IMG/VR virus record: IMGVR_UViG_3300020581_000020
Location: 1-39,816 of that record
Reading direction: 5' to 3' (one strand)
DNA length: 39,816 bases
Source of the DNA: a virus
Numbering within the stretch: the first letter of the stretch is position 1; the number at the start of each line of letters is the position of its first letter. Shown here one piece after another: positions 39,113-39,816 of this stretch. The translations under genes were made by a program, and so were the position numbers. The notes under the pieces were generated by a model that worked only from the letters and a program-made list of their open reading frames with translations, did not search any database and was not told the origin of the DNA.

Positions 39113-39210
39113 ACTGGGAAACAAAACTCGAAATCCTGCTGGTCGTGAGCGCGGCGAACGCGATCATGCTGATCCTGATTCTCGTTATGGTGTTGGATGC
39201 GTTGAAGTAG
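39109..39210 (+). CDS. Tiny membrane peptide, 33 aa
   Basis: ATG overlaps the previous stop. A single hydrophobic span covers most of the peptide (ILLVVSAANAIMLILILVMV). It is the last gene before the terminator. Function unknown. Confidence 0.6.
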   Translation: MNWETKLEILLVVSAANAIMLILILVMVLDALK

Positions 39211-39243
39211 TAGACTAGCCTCAATCGAGGGAATGGGACCGAG

Positions 39244-39270
39244 AGCCACCCAGAACAGCGGGTGGCTTTT
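39244..39270 (+). terminator. Rho-independent terminator at the end of the late operon
   Basis: AGCCACCC (39244-39251) pairs perfectly with GGGTGGCT (39260-39267) over 8 bp, followed at once by TTT. It separates the late operon from the regulator and its promoter. Confidence 0.82.
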
Positions 39271-39320
39271 GTATTGCACGCGAGTTGCCAACTTTCTGCG
39301 GACGTGTAAACCGATTTTGA

Positions 39321-39350
39321 TTGACATTCCGTGGAGTGTACGCTTACAGT
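39321..39350 (+). promoter_or_regulatory. Sigma70-like promoter of the HTH regulator
   Basis: TTGACA (39321-39326) and TACAGT (39345-39350) are 18 bp apart. The ATG at 39357 falls at about the predicted start of transcription, so the mRNA may be leaderless or nearly so. The first ten bases are identical to those of the promoter at 11441. Confidence 0.7.
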
Positions 39351-39356
39351 CGTTCC

Positions 39357-39596
39357 ATGATGACGCACTACAAGATGGTAGAAGTTCTCAAGAAGAAGCA
39401 GGGAGAATTAAGCCTGCGGCAGTTTGCCCAGAAGCTCGGCCTCTCCGCAGCGTATCTCTCAGACGTGTATCGTGGCAACCGTCAAGCCGGGCGGAGGCTC
39501 CTGAAGCTGACGGGGATGCACAAGATTGTCACGGTCAAGGTTGATTACTTTCTTGGTGCTGAAGCCGTGGAGACTCGGCGGAATGGAGCGAAATGA
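39357..39596 (+). CDS. Small XRE/Cro-type HTH regulator, 79 aa
   Basis: The protein from ATG 39357 has a helix-turn-helix of the XRE/lambda-repressor type: ELSLRQFAQKLGLSAAYLSD with the recognition helix AAYLSDVYRGNR. No dimerisation or cleavage domain follows, so it resembles a Cro-like regulator. There is no Shine-Dalgarno, in line with a leaderless start as used for the lambda cI PRM transcript. Its end overlaps the next gene by ATGA. Confidence 0.82.
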   Translation: MMTHYKMVEVLKKKQGELSLRQFAQKLGLSAAYLSDVYRGNRQAGRRLLKLTGMHKIVTVKVDYFLGAEAVETRRNGAK

Positions 39597-39816
39597 CAAC
39601 GTTACTTGAAAAGGCATTGGCGGTTAAGGTCGGTCCCCGCGCGGGAAGGGTTCCATCTGCGGAAGTTGTGGAATTGGCGATTGCTTGGGCCGAAGGGCGA
39701 GTGCGACTTATGCAGTTAGCCCAGGCATTGGGCACTAATGATGGCAGTAACGCCTATAACCACCTTGCTTTTGCTCTCCGCGAAGCGTGGTTGCAAAGGA
39801 ATGCCAAGGATGCCAG
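39593..39816 (+). CDS. Small putative DNA-binding protein, N-terminal part (continues at 1)
   Basis: The ATG overlaps the regulator stop (ATGA). The frame runs out at the end of the window and continues at 2-166, giving about 80 residues. This copy of the overlap gives VPSAEVVELAIAWAEGRV, which is more natural than the left-end copy. No known family; likely a second small DNA-binding protein. Confidence 0.75.
   Translation, partial: MTTLLEKALAVKVGPRAGRVPSAEVVELAIAWAEGRVRLMQLAQALGTNDGSNAYNHLAFALREAWLQRNAKDA
39670..39816. repeat. Right copy of the terminal overlap
   Basis: Matches bases 1-147 as described for the left copy. It supports closing the sequence into a circle of about 39,669 bp. 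Confidence 0.93.

Overview
The window is the complete, circularly assembled genome of a tailed phage. Bases 1-147 repeat bases 39670-39816, with four mismatches confined to bases 11-21, so the unit genome is about 39,669 bp. Nearly every gene is on the + strand, most are joined by ATGA, TGATG or short overlaps, and the late module has the architecture of phage P22-type short-tailed viruses: terminase, P22-type portal, scaffold, P22 coat-fold capsid protein, gp4-like and gp10-like tail-completion proteins, a beta-helix tailspike, then large Gln/Ala-rich ejection proteins. The host is not named by the sequence. A Gram-negative soil bacterium, perhaps an Acidobacteriota member, is a guess based on secreted fibronectin-III-like and Ig-like proteins and Sec-type leaders on fibre-like proteins.

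Layout. (1) 39321 through the junction to about 3867: early genes behind a sigma70-like promoter whose predicted start lies at or next to the ATG of a small helix-turn-helix regulator. Small unknowns follow, then an ERF single-strand annealing protein and a YqaJ/lambda-exonuclease-type nuclease. (2) 3864-4214: a promoter followed by a gene-free, highly structured RNA region with a perfect three-way junction. (3) 4215-11426: replication-associated proteins, an HNH protein, a radical SAM enzyme, a protein with 17 Cys-Ser-X triplets, a Dam-type methyltransferase, a nuclease-fold protein, a DUF4326 protein and many tiny zinc-finger or membrane proteins. Several adjacent genes share near-identical start modules. 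(4) 11441-11533: a second strong promoter and structured leader. (5) 11590-35402: packaging, head, tail and ejection genes, including a GroES-like co-chaperonin and an acyl-carrier-protein-like/GNAT pair. (6) 35410-39210: secreted and membrane proteins, a LuxR-type HTH protein, holin and spanin candidates and a possible Tad2-like protein, closed by a rho-independent terminator at 39244-39270.

The most unusual element lies at 22371-22595 on the minus strand, in a head-gene interval. It is a tRNA-like RNA in circularly permuted order: the T-arm and 3' acceptor half comes first, then a roughly 130-nt hairpin-rich spacer closed by a 9-bp inverted repeat, then the 5' acceptor, D-arm and anticodon-stem half. 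The D-loop carries an extra hairpin.

No integrase, excisionase, DNA polymerase, reverse transcriptase, CRISPR array or recognisable endolysin was found. Replication probably relies on host polymerase plus the phage ERF/exonuclease recombination pair. The lack of an integrase suggests a lytic phage, although the small HTH regulator leaves another lifestyle open.
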